Source: Streptomyces sp. NWU339
GTDB taxonomy: Bacteria; Actinomycetota; Actinomycetes; Streptomycetales; Streptomycetaceae
Assembly: GCF_003143855.1 (NCBI RefSeq)
Contig: NZ_QFRK01000006.1
Location: forward strand, 120,048 to 184,047
DNA: 64,000 nt
Direction of reading: 5' to 3'
Under the pieces are notes generated by a model that saw only the letters and a list, made by a program, of their open reading frames with translations, was not told the DNA's origin and did no database searches. Every line of letters starts with the position of its first letter. The first letter of the stretch is position 1. Shown one piece after another: positions 11,960 to 21,315 of the stretch. The position numbers and the translations under genes are program-made.

Positions 11960-12639
11960 CCGACAGACCCATCCGTGTCCTGGTGGTGGAGGACGACCCG
12001 GTCGCCGCCGACGCCCATGTGATGTACGTCGGCCGGGTGCCGGGATTCGTCGCGGTGGGCAAGGCGACGACGGGCGCCGAGGCCCGCCGGGCGCTGGAAC
12101 GCACCTCCGTCGACCTGCTCCTCCTCGACCTGCATCTGCCCGATGTGCACGGACTGCAGCTGGCCCGCTCGCTGCGGACGGCCGGACACCACGCGGACGT
12201 CGTCGCGGTGACGTCGGCACGGGACCTCGCGGTGGTGCGCGAGGGGGTGTCGCTGGGCGTCGTCCAGTACGTGCTGAAACCGTTCACCTTCGCGACGCTG
12301 CGGGACCGCCTGGTGCGGTACGCCGAGTTCCGCGCGGCCGTGGGCGAGGCCAGCGGCCAGGCCGAGGTGGACCGCGCGCTGGCCACCCTGCGCGCCCCCG
12401 GGCCGGCCGCCCTGCCCAAGGGGCTGAGCGCACCGACCCTGGAGCGGGTGACGGTGGCCCTGCGTGACGCCGGTGAGGGCCTGACCGCGAGCGGGGTGGC
12501 GGAGGCGGTGGGCATCTCCCGCATCACCGCCCGCCGCTACCTGGAACACCTGGTGGACGCGGGCCGCGCGGCCCGGCGCCCGCAGTACGGGACCGTGGGA
12601 CGACCGGAGTTGCAGTACCGGTGGGTGACGGGGCGGTGA
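11956..12639 (+). CDS. CitB/DcuR-type response regulator
   Basis: A 227-residue cytoplasmic regulator. The receiver domain (about 1-120) shows the acidic pair in VVEDDP, phospho-acceptor Asp in LLLLDLHLPD near residue 55, and the conserved Lys in VLKPF. A linker leads to a C-terminal helix-turn-helix (SGVAEAVGISRITARRYLEHL), arranged as in the DcuR/CitB family. It is translationally coupled to the kinase. Likely output is the divergent dctA promoter. No further gene follows on this strand, so the operon has two genes. Confidence 0.92.
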   Translation: MTDRPIRVLVVEDDPVAADAHVMYVGRVPGFVAVGKATTGAEARRALERTSVDLLLLDLHLPDVHGLQLARSLRTAGHHADVVAVTSARDLAVVREGVSLGVVQYVLKPFTFATLRDRLVRYAEFRAAVGEASGQAEVDRALATLRAPGPAALPKGLSAPTLERVTVALRDAGEGLTASGVAEAVGISRITARRYLEHLVDAGRAARRPQYGTVGRPELQYRWVTGR

Positions 12640-12941
12640 GGTGCTGAGGCACACAAAGCCTTCACCGAGTACGGCGCCTGCCCCGCGCCTCGCACCGCGC
12701 GTCCAGCCGTGCCTCCCGCCGGCCCGGGCGGTGCGGGCGCTCGCGGCCTGTCCGCTCTCCCGTTTCCGCTCCGGCTCAACCGGCCGTTCCCGCTGACGAT
12801 CCTCTTCGCGCCGAGTCCGCCGACCACCGCGTTGATGGTCCCGGTTTCGCGCCGGGCGGGGTGGTCGAGGGGTGAGGGCGAGGCGGCCGGGGCCGGCGCG
12901 GGTGGGCCCGCGCACGTCTTCTCCCCGACCGCCGGGGCCGG
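12640..12941. other. Intergenic stretch between response regulator and pfkA ends
   Basis: About 300 bp between convergent genes. The open frames here have biased composition and no ribosome site, and none resembles a known family. The segment near 12880-12950 is rich in inverted GGCCGG/CCGGCC-type repeats that could end transcription from either side. I see no RNA gene. Confidence 0.4.
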
Positions 12942-13967
12942 TCAGAAGACCGACTCGGCCTCGTCCATGCGGTCCTGCGGGACCGTCTTCAGTTCGGTGA
13001 CGGCCTCCGCGAGCGGGACCATCACGATGTCGGTGCCGCGCAGCGCGGTCATCCGGCCGAACCGCCCCTGGTGCGCGGCCTCCACCGCGTGCCAGCCGAA
13101 GCGGGTGGCGAGCACCCTGTCGTACGCGGTCGGCGTGCCACCGCGCTGGATGTGGCCGAGGATGACCGGCCTGGCCTCCTTGCCGAGGCGCCGCTCCAGT
13201 TCACCGGCCAGTGCCGTGCCGATGCCCTGGAAGCGCTCGTGGCCGAACTTGTCGATCTCGCCCTTGCCGTAGTCCATGGTGCCGTCGGCGGGGTGGGCGC
13301 CCTCGGCGACGCAGATCACCGCGAACTTCTTGCCGCGGGCGAAGCGCGCCTCGACCATCTTGACCAGCTGGGCCGGGTCGAAGGCCCGCTCGGGCAGGCA
13401 GATGCCGTGGGCGCCGGCGGCCATGCCGGACTCCAGGGCGATCCAGCCCGCGTGCCGGCCCATGACCTCGACGACCATCACCCGCTGGTGGGACTCGGCG
13501 GTGGTCTTCAGCCGGTCCATCGCCTCGGTGGCGACGCCGACGGCGGTGTCGAAGCCGAAGGTGCGGTCGGTGGAGGAGATGTCGTTGTCGATCGTCTTCG
13601 GGACGCCGACCACCGGCAGTCCCGCGTCCGACAGCATGCGGGCGGCGGTGAGCGTGCCCTCGCCGCCGATCGGGATGAGCGCGTCGATGCCGAAGTCGCG
13701 GATCATGTCGGAGGCGTTCTCGCAGGCCTCGCGGAGCCGGTCGCGCTCCAGCCGGGAGGAACCGAGGATGGTGCCGCCGCGGGCCAGGATGCCGCTGACC
13801 GCGTTGAGGTCGAGGGTCCGGTAGTGGCCGTCGAGCAGGCCCGCGTAGCCGTCCTCGAAGCCGATGACCTCGTCGCCGTAGTTGTCGACCGCTCGGTGCA
13901 CAACCGACCGGATCACGGCGTTCAGGCCGGGGCAGTCGCCGCCTGCGGTGAGAACTCCGATACGCAT
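12942..13967 (-). CDS. pfkA: 6-phosphofructokinase (ATP-dependent, group III)
   Basis: Phosphorylates fructose 6-phosphate at the committed step of glycolysis. ATG at 13965-13967 with AGGAGA 11 nt upstream gives 341 residues, the Streptomyces Pfk length; an in-frame extension upstream lacks the fold. Numbering matches E. coli: the nucleotide loop is GGEGT with Gly104, indicating ATP use (PPi enzymes carry Asp there). Position 124 is Lys (PKTIDNDI), the residue otherwise typical of PPi enzymes. Substrate residues in EVMGRHAG and HIQRGG are intact. Divergent from the pta-ackA unit, 254 bp away. Confidence 0.95.
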   Translation of the reverse strand: MRIGVLTAGGDCPGLNAVIRSVVHRAVDNYGDEVIGFEDGYAGLLDGHYRTLDLNAVSGILARGGTILGSSRLERDRLREACENASDMIRDFGIDALIPIGGEGTLTAARMLSDAGLPVVGVPKTIDNDISSTDRTFGFDTAVGVATEAMDRLKTTAESHQRVMVVEVMGRHAGWIALESGMAAGAHGICLPERAFDPAQLVKMVEARFARGKKFAVICVAEGAHPADGTMDYGKGEIDKFGHERFQGIGTALAGELERRLGKEARPVILGHIQRGGTPTAYDRVLATRFGWHAVEAAHQGRFGRMTALRGTDIVMVPLAEAVTELKTVPQDRMDEAESVF

Positions 13968-14221
13968 CGTGTTGTCGTCTCCTGGTCGCTTTGTATCCCG
14001 GTGAGCCACCTTCGATTGTTCCATGCCGCCCGGCACTCCGGTCCCCCGTCCCGGCCGCCCATCGATTTCCCGCCCCGGCCCCGGGCCCCACGGGCGGGCG
14101 CCCCCCACCAGCGCCGGAGGTACTGTCGAGGGGGACCAGCCCGCTCCGGCGAGCGCGGCATCCGGGCCGGATCCCGCAGGGCCGACAAGCACCGCGAGAC
14201 CCCCGACGAAACGGAGCACGC

Positions 14222-16330
14222 GTGACCCGCAGTGTGTACGTGACCAGCATCGACCGAGGCGACGGCCGCCAGGTCGTCGAACTGGGGGTCATGGAACTCC
14301 TGACCCGGCAGGTCGACCGGGTGGGTGTCTTCCGTCCCCTGGTGCACGAAGGCCCCGACCGCCTCTTCGAGCTGCTGCGCGCCCGCTACCGGCTCACCCA
14401 GGACCCGGCGACCGTCTACGGCATGGACTACCAGGAGGCGTCCGCCCTCCAGGCCGAACGCGGCTCCGACGCACTGGTGTCGGCGCTGGTCGACCGGTTC
14501 CACGCCGTCGCCCGCGACTACGACGTCGTCCTCGTCCTCGGCACCGACTACGCCGACACCCAGTTCCCGGACGAGCTGTTCCTCAACGCCCGCCTCGCCA
14601 ACGAGTTCGGCGCCTCGGTGATCCCGGTCGTGGGCGGCCGCAGGCAGACCTCCGAGTCGGTGCGCGACGAGACCCGCAACGCCTTCCGCGCCTACCAGAC
14701 ACTGGGCTGCGACGTGCTCGCCATGGTGGTCAACCGGGTGGCCGTCGAGGACCGGGACGAGATCGCCGAGCGGCTCGCCTCCCGGCTGCCGGTGCCCTGC
14801 TACGTCCTGCCCGACGAACTCGCGCTGGCCGCGCCCACCGTGGCCCAGATCGCCCACACCCTGGGCGCGAAGGTGGTGCTCGGCGACGACTCCGGGCTGG
14901 CCCGCGACGCCCTGGACTTCGTCTTCGGCGGCGCCATGCTGCCCAACCTCCTCGCCGCCCTGACCCCGGGCTGCCTGGTCATCGCCCCGGGTGACCGCGC
15001 CGACCTGGTCGTCGGCACGCTGGCCGCGCACAGCACCAACACCCCGCCGATAGCCGGGGTGCTGCTGACCCTGGACGAGGTGCCCGACGACCGCATCCTC
15101 ACCCTCGCCGCCCGTCTCGCCCCCGGCACCCCGGTCCTGTCGGTGCCCGGCAACAGCTTCCCCACCGCCGAGCAGCTGTTCTCCCTGGAGGGGAAGCTGA
15201 ACGCGGCCACCCCGCGCAAGGCGGAGACCGCGCTCGGCCTCTTCGAGCGGTACGCCGACACCGCCGACCTCACCCGGCGGGTCTCCGCGCCCAGCAGCGA
15301 CCGCGTCACGCCGATGATGTTCGAGCACAAGCTGCTCGAACAGGCCCGCTCCGACCTCAGGCGGGTCGTCCTGCCCGAGGGCGGCGAGGAGCGGGTGCTG
15401 CACGCGGCCGAGGTGCTGCTGCGCCGGGGCGTGTGCGAGCTCACCCTGCTGGGACCGGTCGACCACATCCGCAAGAAGGCCGCCGACCTCGGCATCGCCC
15501 TCGGCGACACCCAGCTGATCGACCCGGCCACCTCCGAGCTGCGCGACGCCTTCGCCGAGAAGTACGCCGCCCTGCGCGCCCACCGCGGGGTCAGCGTCGA
15601 GCTGGCCTACGACGTCGTCTCGGACCCGAACTACTTCGGCACGTTGATGGTGGAGGAAGGTTTCGCCGACGGCATGGTGTCCGGCTCGGTGCACTCCACG
15701 GCCGCGACCATCCGACCGGCCTTCGAGATCATCAAGACCCGGCAGGAGACCTCGATCGTGTCCTCCGTCTTCTTCATGTGCCTGGCCGACCGGGTCCTGG
15801 TCTACGGCGACTGCGCGGTCAACCCCGACCCGGACGCCGAGCAGCTCGCCGACATCGCCGTGCAGTCGGCGGCCACGGCCGCGCGGTTCGGGGTGGAGCC
15901 GCGGATCGCGATGCTGTCGTACTCGACGGGTACGTCCGGCTCCGGCGCCGACGTCGACAAGGTGCGCGAGGCGACCGAGCTGGTGCGCGCCCGCCGCCCC
16001 GACCTCAGGATCGAGGGGCCGATCCAGTACGACGCGGCCGTGGAGCCGTCGGTCGCGGCGACCAAGCTGCCGGACTCCGAGGTCGCCGGGCAGGCGACCG
16101 TGCTGATCTTCCCCGACCTGAACACCGGCAACAACACCTACAAGGCCGTGCAGCGCTCGGCCGGCGCGATCGCGGTCGGCCCGGTGCTGCAGGGTCTGCG
16201 CAAGCCGGTCAACGACCTGTCCCGGGGCGCCCTCGTCCAGGACATCGTCAACACCGTCGCCATCACGGCGATCCAGGCCCAGTCCGCCGCCGGGTCCCCG
16301 GCCCCGAACGAGAAGGCAACCGCCCAGTGA
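14222..16330 (+). CDS. pta: Phosphate acetyltransferase
   Basis: Converts acetyl-CoA and phosphate to acetyl phosphate and CoA; with AckA it links glycolytic carbon to acetate. GTG at 14222 with GGAG nearby gives 702 residues, the long Pta architecture. N-terminal P-loop-like domain (about 1-215), central DRTGG domain (about 220-330), then the PTA catalytic domain (about 370-700) with VVLPEGGEERVL, GMVSGSVHSTA and NTGNNTYKAVQRS. The N-terminal nucleotide loop is degenerate (TSIDRGDGRQVV instead of a GxxxxGK loop), so that domain may be regulatory only. The stop overlaps the ackA start (GTGA). Confidence 0.95.
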   Translation: MTRSVYVTSIDRGDGRQVVELGVMELLTRQVDRVGVFRPLVHEGPDRLFELLRARYRLTQDPATVYGMDYQEASALQAERGSDALVSALVDRFHAVARDYDVVLVLGTDYADTQFPDELFLNARLANEFGASVIPVVGGRRQTSESVRDETRNAFRAYQTLGCDVLAMVVNRVAVEDRDEIAERLASRLPVPCYVLPDELALAAPTVAQIAHTLGAKVVLGDDSGLARDALDFVFGGAMLPNLLAALTPGCLVIAPGDRADLVVGTLAAHSTNTPPIAGVLLTLDEVPDDRILTLAARLAPGTPVLSVPGNSFPTAEQLFSLEGKLNAATPRKAETALGLFERYADTADLTRRVSAPSSDRVTPMMFEHKLLEQARSDLRRVVLPEGGEERVLHAAEVLLRRGVCELTLLGPVDHIRKKAADLGIALGDTQLIDPATSELRDAFAEKYAALRAHRGVSVELAYDVVSDPNYFGTLMVEEGFADGMVSGSVHSTAATIRPAFEIIKTRQETSIVSSVFFMCLADRVLVYGDCAVNPDPDAEQLADIAVQSAATAARFGVEPRIAMLSYSTGTSGSGADVDKVREATELVRARRPDLRIEGPIQYDAAVEPSVAATKLPDSEVAGQATVLIFPDLNTGNNTYKAVQRSAGAIAVGPVLQGLRKPVNDLSRGALVQDIVNTVAITAIQAQSAAGSPAPNEKATAQ

Positions 16331-17640
16331 GCGCCCACCCGTCCCCCACCACCGCCCTGCCCGACGAGCCGAGCTCGGCTGCTCCTTCTCGTCCTTCACA
16401 TCCTTCTCATCCTTCTCGGGTCCTCGTCCTCAACTCCGGCTCCTCGTCGGTGAAGTACCAGTTGCTGGACATGAGGGACCGCAGCCGGCTCGCGTCCGGC
16501 CTGGTCGAGCGGATCGGCGAGCAGACCTCGCTGGTCCGGCACACACCGCTGGCGTCGGGCGGGGGACCCAGGGACGGGGCGGGCGGGAGGACACGCGAGC
16601 GGACCGGTCCGGTCGCCGACCACGACGCCGCCCTGAAGGCGATGGCCGAGGAACTGGCCCTCGACGGGCTGGGGCTCGACTCCCCCGAACTCGCCGCGAT
16701 CGGGCACCGGGTGGTGCACGGCGGGATGCACTTCACCGAGCCGACCGTCATCGACGACGCGGTGCTCGACACGATCGAGCGGCTCATCCCGGTCGCCCCG
16801 CTGCACAATCCGGCCAACCTGACGGGCATCCGTACCGCCATGGCGCTGCGCCCGGACCTGCCGCAGATCGCCGTCTTCGACACCGCCTTCCACACCACGA
16901 TGCCGGAGTCGGCCGCCCGCTACGCGATCGACGTGCAGACCGCCGACGAGCACCACGTCCGCCGCTACGGCTTCCACGGCACCTCGCACGCGTATGTGTC
17001 CCGGGAGACGGCCCGGCTGCTCGGGAAGGCGCCCGAGGACGTGAACGTCATCGTGCTGCACCTGGGCAACGGGGCGTCCGCCTCGGCGGTGCGGGGCGGG
17101 AGATGCGTGGACACCTCCATGGGGCTGACGCCCTTGGAAGGACTGGTGATGGGTACCCGGTCCGGAGACATGGACCCGGCCGTCATCTTCCATTTGATGC
17201 GTGTTGGCGAAATGTCCGCCGACGAGATCGACACTCTTCTCAACAAGAAGAGCGGACTGGTCGGTCTGTGCGGTGACAACGACATGCGGGAGATCCGCCG
17301 CCGGGTCGAGGCGGGCGACGAACAGGCGAAGCTCGCGTTCGACATCTACATTCACCGGCTGAAGAAGTACATCGGCGCCTATTACGCCGTTCTCGGACGG
17401 GTGGACGCGGTGGCGTTCACCGCCGGGGTCGGCGAGAACGCCGCTCCGGTGCGGGAGGCGGCCGTGGCGGGCCTGACGGAACTGGGTCTGGCGGTCGACG
17501 CCGAGCGCAACGGCGCGCGCGGTGACGGGTCGCGGCTGATCTCGCCCGCGGGTGCGCGGGTCGCGGTCGCCGTGGTACCGACGGATGAGGAAATGGAGAT
17601 CGCCACACAGACCTACGCACTGGCCGGAAAGCGCAATTGA
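16327..17640 (+). CDS. ackA: Acetate kinase
   Basis: Interconverts acetyl phosphate plus ADP with acetate plus ATP. GTG at 16327 overlaps the pta stop by four bases. The 437 residues exceed the usual ~400: about 30 extra Ser/Pro/His-rich residues lie at the N-terminus before VLVLNSGSSSVKYQ, and a Gly/Arg-rich insert follows the first beta-hairpin (GGGPRDGAGGRTRERTG). ASKHA motifs are intact: Asn/Ser in LNSGSSSVK, catalytic Asp in VFDTAFH, RYGFHGTSH, and HLGNGAS. Translationally coupled to pta; pyk follows after 73 bp with its own promoter-like hexamer. Confidence 0.95.
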   Translation: MSAHPSPTTALPDEPSSAAPSRPSHPSHPSRVLVLNSGSSSVKYQLLDMRDRSRLASGLVERIGEQTSLVRHTPLASGGGPRDGAGGRTRERTGPVADHDAALKAMAEELALDGLGLDSPELAAIGHRVVHGGMHFTEPTVIDDAVLDTIERLIPVAPLHNPANLTGIRTAMALRPDLPQIAVFDTAFHTTMPESAARYAIDVQTADEHHVRRYGFHGTSHAYVSRETARLLGKAPEDVNVIVLHLGNGASASAVRGGRCVDTSMGLTPLEGLVMGTRSGDMDPAVIFHLMRVGEMSADEIDTLLNKKSGLVGLCGDNDMREIRRRVEAGDEQAKLAFDIYIHRLKKYIGAYYAVLGRVDAVAFTAGVGENAAPVREAAVAGLTELGLAVDAERNGARGDGSRLISPAGARVAVAVVPTDEEMEIATQTYALAGKRN

Positions 17641-17713
17641 GCAGCGGCTTTCTCACTTGTATCTTCCGCCAGACGGAATATTCCGGAGCGAAACAAACCG
17701 ATAGGATCGCCCC

Positions 17714-19141
17714 ATGCGCCGTTCCAAAATCGTCTGTACTCTCGGCCCCGCGGTCGACTCCCACGAACAACTCGTCGCCCTGATCGAAGCCGGCATGAAC
17801 GTGGCCCGCTTCAACTTCAGCCACGGCTCGCACGCCGAGCACCAGGGCAGGTACGACAGGGTCCGTGCCGCCGCCAAGGAGACCGGCAGGGCCATCGGTG
17901 TCCTCGCCGACCTCCAGGGCCCGAAAATCCGCCTGGAGACCTTCGCCGAGGGCCCCGTCGAGCTGGTGCGCGGTGACGAGTTCACCATCACCACCGAGGA
18001 CGTCCCCGGCGACCGGACCATCTGCGGAACGACCTACAAGGGCCTGCCGGGCGACGTCTCCCGCGGCGACCAGGTGCTGATCAACGACGGCAACGTCGAG
18101 CTGAAGGTGCTGGACGTCGAGGGCACCCGGGTGCGGACGATCGTCATCGAGGGCGGTGTCATCTCCGACCACAAGGGCATCAACCTGCCCGGCGCGGCCG
18201 TGAACGTGCCCGCGCTGTCCGAGAAGGACATCGAGGACCTGCGGTTCGCGCTGCGCATGGGCTGCGACCTGGTCGCGCTGTCCTTCGTCCGGGACGCCAA
18301 GGACGTGGCCGACGTCCACCGCGTGATGGACGAGGAGGGCCGCCGGGTGCCCGTCATCGCCAAGGTGGAGAAGCCGCAGGCGGTGGAGAACATGGAGGAC
18401 GTCGTGATGGCGTTCGACGGTGTGATGGTCGCCCGCGGCGACCTGGCCGTCGAGTACCCGCTCGAGAAGGTCCCCATGGTGCAGAAGCGCCTGATCGAGC
18501 TGTGCCGTCGTAACGCCAAGCCGGTGATCGTGGCGACCCAGATGATGGAGTCGATGATCACCAACTCCCGTCCGACCCGCGCCGAGGCCTCCGACGTGGC
18601 CAACGCGATCCTGGACGGCGCCGACGCGGTCATGCTGTCGGCCGAGTCGAGCGTGGGCGCGTACCCGATCGAGACCGTGCGGACGATGTCGAGGATCGTC
18701 CAGGCGGCCGAGCAGGAGCTGCTCTCCAAGGGCCTGCAGCCGCTGGTGCCCGGCAAGAAGCCCCGCACCCAGGGCGGTTCGGTGGCCCGGGCCGCCGCCG
18801 AGATCGCCGACTTCCTCGGCGCCAAGGGCCTGGTGGCCTTCACCCAGTCCGGCGACACGGCCCGGCGGCTGTCCCGCTACCGCGCCGGCCAGCCGCTCCT
18901 GGCGTTCACCACGGACGAGTCCACCCGTAACCAGCTCGCGCTCAGCTGGGGTGTGGAGCCGCACGTCGTGCCGTTCGTGAACAGCACCGACGAGATGGTC
19001 GACCTGGTCCAGCAGGAGCTGGTCCGGCTCCAGCGCTTCGACGAGGGCGACATCGTGGTGATCACCGCCGGCTCGCCGCCCGGCGTCCCCGGCACCACCA
19101 ACATGGTCCGCGTCCACCACATGGGCGGCCCCACCAGCTGA
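17714..19141 (+). CDS. pyk: Pyruvate kinase
   Basis: Makes pyruvate and ATP from phosphoenolpyruvate. The 475 residues have the standard A/B/C layout: MRRSKIVCTLGP with the substrate Arg/Asn/Ser cluster (NVARFNFSHGSH), metal site near LADLQGPKIR, catalytic Lys in AKVEKPQAVEN, Glu/Asp in VARGDLAVE, and the signature Thr in ATQMMESM. The C domain (about 340-475) is the effector domain. There is no Shine-Dalgarno sequence, but TAGGAT (17702-17707) ends 6 nt before the ATG, so the message is probably leaderless and separately transcribed from pta-ackA. A perfect 22-bp-arm hairpin follows. Confidence 0.96.
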   Translation: MRRSKIVCTLGPAVDSHEQLVALIEAGMNVARFNFSHGSHAEHQGRYDRVRAAAKETGRAIGVLADLQGPKIRLETFAEGPVELVRGDEFTITTEDVPGDRTICGTTYKGLPGDVSRGDQVLINDGNVELKVLDVEGTRVRTIVIEGGVISDHKGINLPGAAVNVPALSEKDIEDLRFALRMGCDLVALSFVRDAKDVADVHRVMDEEGRRVPVIAKVEKPQAVENMEDVVMAFDGVMVARGDLAVEYPLEKVPMVQKRLIELCRRNAKPVIVATQMMESMITNSRPTRAEASDVANAILDGADAVMLSAESSVGAYPIETVRTMSRIVQAAEQELLSKGLQPLVPGKKPRTQGGSVARAAAEIADFLGAKGLVAFTQSGDTARRLSRYRAGQPLLAFTTDESTRNQLALSWGVEPHVVPFVNSTDEMVDLVQQELVRLQRFDEGDIVVITAGSPPGVPGTTNMVRVHHMGGPTS

Positions 19142-19152
19142 CCCACCCGCGT

Positions 19153-19202
19153 GCACGACGCCGAGGGCGCCCCCTGGAGAGGGGGCGCCCTCGGCGTCGT
19201 GC
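19153..19202. terminator. Long perfect inverted repeat after pyk
   Basis: Arms of 22 bp (19153-19174 and 19181-19202) are perfectly complementary around a TGGAGA loop, starting 12 bp after the pyk stop. There is no T-tract, as usual for Streptomyces terminators. It also lies 36 bp beyond the end of the convergent minus-strand operon, so it can serve both directions. Confidence 0.85.
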
Positions 19203-19237
19203 GGCTCCCGGAGTGGTCCGGCGGACCCGACGGTTCC

Positions 19238-20626
19238 TCAGGTGACGTACTGCTGCAGGCCCGGCACGTGCAGGGTTCCGCCGAACTGGCCGGCCTGCTG
19301 GACCGTCACGTCGGTGAAGTAGATCAGGGGGATGTTGAGCGGCGGCGGGTTCTCGGGGTCGAAGGTGACCGGGATCAGCCCGAGCAGCTTGCCGGAGATG
19401 CGCTCCGTGTACATCACGGTGTCGCCGTCGCGGATGGTGGACATCGACCCCTTGGCCGCCTGCACGTGGTGGGTCCTGCCGATCGACTTGTCCTCGACCG
19501 TCTGGTGCAGGTCGCCGATGTCGGTGCCGTCGGAGACGACGTACTTCAGGACCTTCTTGACTTTGCCGCTCGCGGTCCGGACCTCGACGATGCCCTGGTA
19601 GTCGGCACCCTTCAGCAGCAGCGAACTGGCGTTCAGGAACCAGGGTTCGTCGGGCAGCGGGACCCTGTTGTCGACCCCGCCCTCGGCGTCGGTGGCCACC
19701 GGGCAGTCGTCGGGGTCGGTCGTGGCACTCCCGGCCGGGTCGGACGGGTCGGACGGGCTCGGCGAGGCGGTGACGGGATCCGCCGACTCCGGGGCCGCCG
19801 GGGTTTCCGGAGTCTCCGGGGCCGCCGGGGTCTCGACCGCCGTGTCGGCGGCTTCCTCGGCGGTGTCCTTCGCGGCTTCGGTGGTCTTCCCGACGGCCTT
19901 CTCGGCGGTCTCCGCCGCGTCCTCGACGGCTTCGGTGGCGGAGGCCGATGGGGTGGGGCTCGGGCTCTCCTCGGCTTTCTTGTCCTTGGGGGTGAAGACG
20001 TCTTTGACGGCGTCCCCGATGTCCTCCAGGACGTTGCGCTCGGTCTCCGAGGGCGTGGGCGCGGGTTCGGCCCGGTCGCCGGAGTCCTGCTCGCCCGATG
20101 TCGCGGACGGGGCGGGCGCGGGCTCCTCCTCGTCGTCCTTGCCGTCCTTGTCGTCGGAGTTGCCGGAACCCGAATCCGACGAAGGAGCTGAAGAGGACGA
20201 GCCGTTGGCCGTGCCCTTGCCCTCGCCCGGGTTCGCGGTCCCGCGCTCCCCGGCGGAGGCCGAGGGGCTCGGCCCCGTGCCGGCGTCGGCGTCGGGGGAC
20301 GGAGTCACCGTGTCGCTCGCCGAGGCGGACGGACTGGGCGAGGAGGACGCGTCGCCCTCTGTTTCCTCCAGGGCCGCCACGCAGTCCTTGTACTCGTCGG
20401 CGGTCAGGCTCCTGGAGTGCGGCCGCTCGTCGGCCTGGGCCAGGGTCGGCGTGAACCCCATTCCCATGAGGAGCGCGGTCGGCATCGCCGCGAAGGCGAT
20501 CGCCTTCCCCGCAGGCATGTGGAACTTGGTGAGCAGCGGCTTCCTGGGGGCCGCGTGGCGTGGTCCCCTTCTCTCCGGATTCAGGGCCACGGCAGCACTC
20601 TGGTCTCGCGTCTCCTCAGCCGACAC
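19238..20626 (-). CDS. Secreted/anchored acidic repeat protein with DUF6230-like C-terminus
   Basis: Function unknown. GTG at 20624-20626 (GGGGG upstream) overlaps the DUF6114 gene by 11 bp; 462 residues. The first ~40 residues are basic and charged, followed by a hydrophobic segment (AIAFAAMPTALLMGMGF) with a plausible cleavage site after TLAQA. A long low-complexity Ser/Pro/Asp/Glu/Ala region (about 85-310) follows, probably extended and cell-wall spanning. The final ~140 residues look folded (LLLKGADYQGIVEV, DGDTVMYTERISGKLLGLIP). By eye, the closing strands resemble the C-terminus of the DUF6230 protein in the same operon. Likely exported and part of an envelope complex with its neighbours; this is inference from operon and topology. 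Confidence 0.75.
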   Translation of the reverse strand: MSAEETRDQSAAVALNPERRGPRHAAPRKPLLTKFHMPAGKAIAFAAMPTALLMGMGFTPTLAQADERPHSRSLTADEYKDCVAALEETEGDASSSPSPSASASDTVTPSPDADAGTGPSPSASAGERGTANPGEGKGTANGSSSSAPSSDSGSGNSDDKDGKDDEEEPAPAPSATSGEQDSGDRAEPAPTPSETERNVLEDIGDAVKDVFTPKDKKAEESPSPTPSASATEAVEDAAETAEKAVGKTTEAAKDTAEEAADTAVETPAAPETPETPAAPESADPVTASPSPSDPSDPAGSATTDPDDCPVATDAEGGVDNRVPLPDEPWFLNASSLLLKGADYQGIVEVRTASGKVKKVLKYVVSDGTDIGDLHQTVEDKSIGRTHHVQAAKGSMSTIRDGDTVMYTERISGKLLGLIPVTFDPENPPPLNIPLIYFTDVTVQQAGQFGGTLHVPGLQQYVT

Positions 20627-21200
20627 GGTGCCCCCTGTCGCGGTCCTCGATCCGGGTTCCGTCCGTCTCCCCGAGGTCGCCGTCCTCGTACGGAGGGTGC
20701 GGCTGTCCCGCCTCACCACCGGTGCCCTCAGCGGCGCCCTTCCGGGCGTCGTCTCCGGCGGGCCCGCCGGAGGACTCCCGGTGCCCGTGCGCCTCGGCCT
20801 GCGGCTTGTCCGGTACCCAGGAGAGGGCCAGCGCACCGCCGATCAGGGCGAGCAGGAAGCCGACCAGGAACCCACCTATGTTGGAGACCACCAGGGACAC
20901 CAGGGCCAGAAGGATCGACGCCACACCGGCGAAGATCCTGGTGGCCTGCTGGAACCACATGGTCAGACCCAGCGTGACCAGCAGGACACCGATGATCAGA
21001 GAGCCCGCGCCGGCGGTCGTCGCCATGGCGATCGACATATGGCCCAGCTTCAGCGTGGCATAGGGGAAGTAAGCGATGGGCACCCCGCCGAGCAGGGTGA
21101 ACAGGCCCGCCCAGAACGGCCGGTGGCCCCGCCAGTCACGGAATCGCAGACGCAGCCGGGTGAAAGTCTCGGCGCTCTGGACCGGAGTCTCGGCACTCAT
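20616..21200 (-). CDS. DUF6114 membrane protein
   Basis: A 194-residue integral membrane protein of unknown role, recognised as DUF6114. ATG at 21198-21200 after GGGAG. About four transmembrane helices: WAGLFTLLGGVPIAYF near 30-50, a helix around AGAGSLIIGVLLVTLGL, and two more covering IFAGVASILLALVSLVV and GGFLVGFLLALIGGALAL. The C-terminal ~60 residues are hydrophilic, Gly/Glu/His-rich and probably cytoplasmic. It sits between the DUF6230 protein and the acidic secreted protein. It may form the membrane platform for the two exported partners; no enzymatic motif is visible. Confidence 0.85.
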   Translation of the reverse strand: MSAETPVQSAETFTRLRLRFRDWRGHRPFWAGLFTLLGGVPIAYFPYATLKLGHMSIAMATTAGAGSLIIGVLLVTLGLTMWFQQATRIFAGVASILLALVSLVVSNIGGFLVGFLLALIGGALALSWVPDKPQAEAHGHRESSGGPAGDDARKGAAEGTGGEAGQPHPPYEDGDLGETDGTRIEDRDRGHRVG

Positions 21201-21315
21201 GGAAAACAGCTCCCTGATCCGGTGGAGTTACATACCGGCTCGGCCTGGGGGTGGAGAAGCCGGAAGGTCTGAGTCTGTGCGTACACCCGGGCACGAAGCA
21301 CCGGGCTGGGTGTGC

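Noticed and set aside
12709..13272. A small plus-strand frame upstream of and overlapping the pfkA end
   Set aside because: No ribosome site, biased composition, and most of it is antisense to pfkA.
15433..16326. Plus-strand in-frame extension of ackA into pta
   Set aside because: It would be a +1/+2 frame shadow of the pta catalytic domain; the GTG overlapping the pta stop gives a normal AckA.
13922..16399. An 825-codon frame antisense to pta
   Set aside because: Gly/Val/Leu/His-rich shadow composition; pta is unambiguous on the plus strand.
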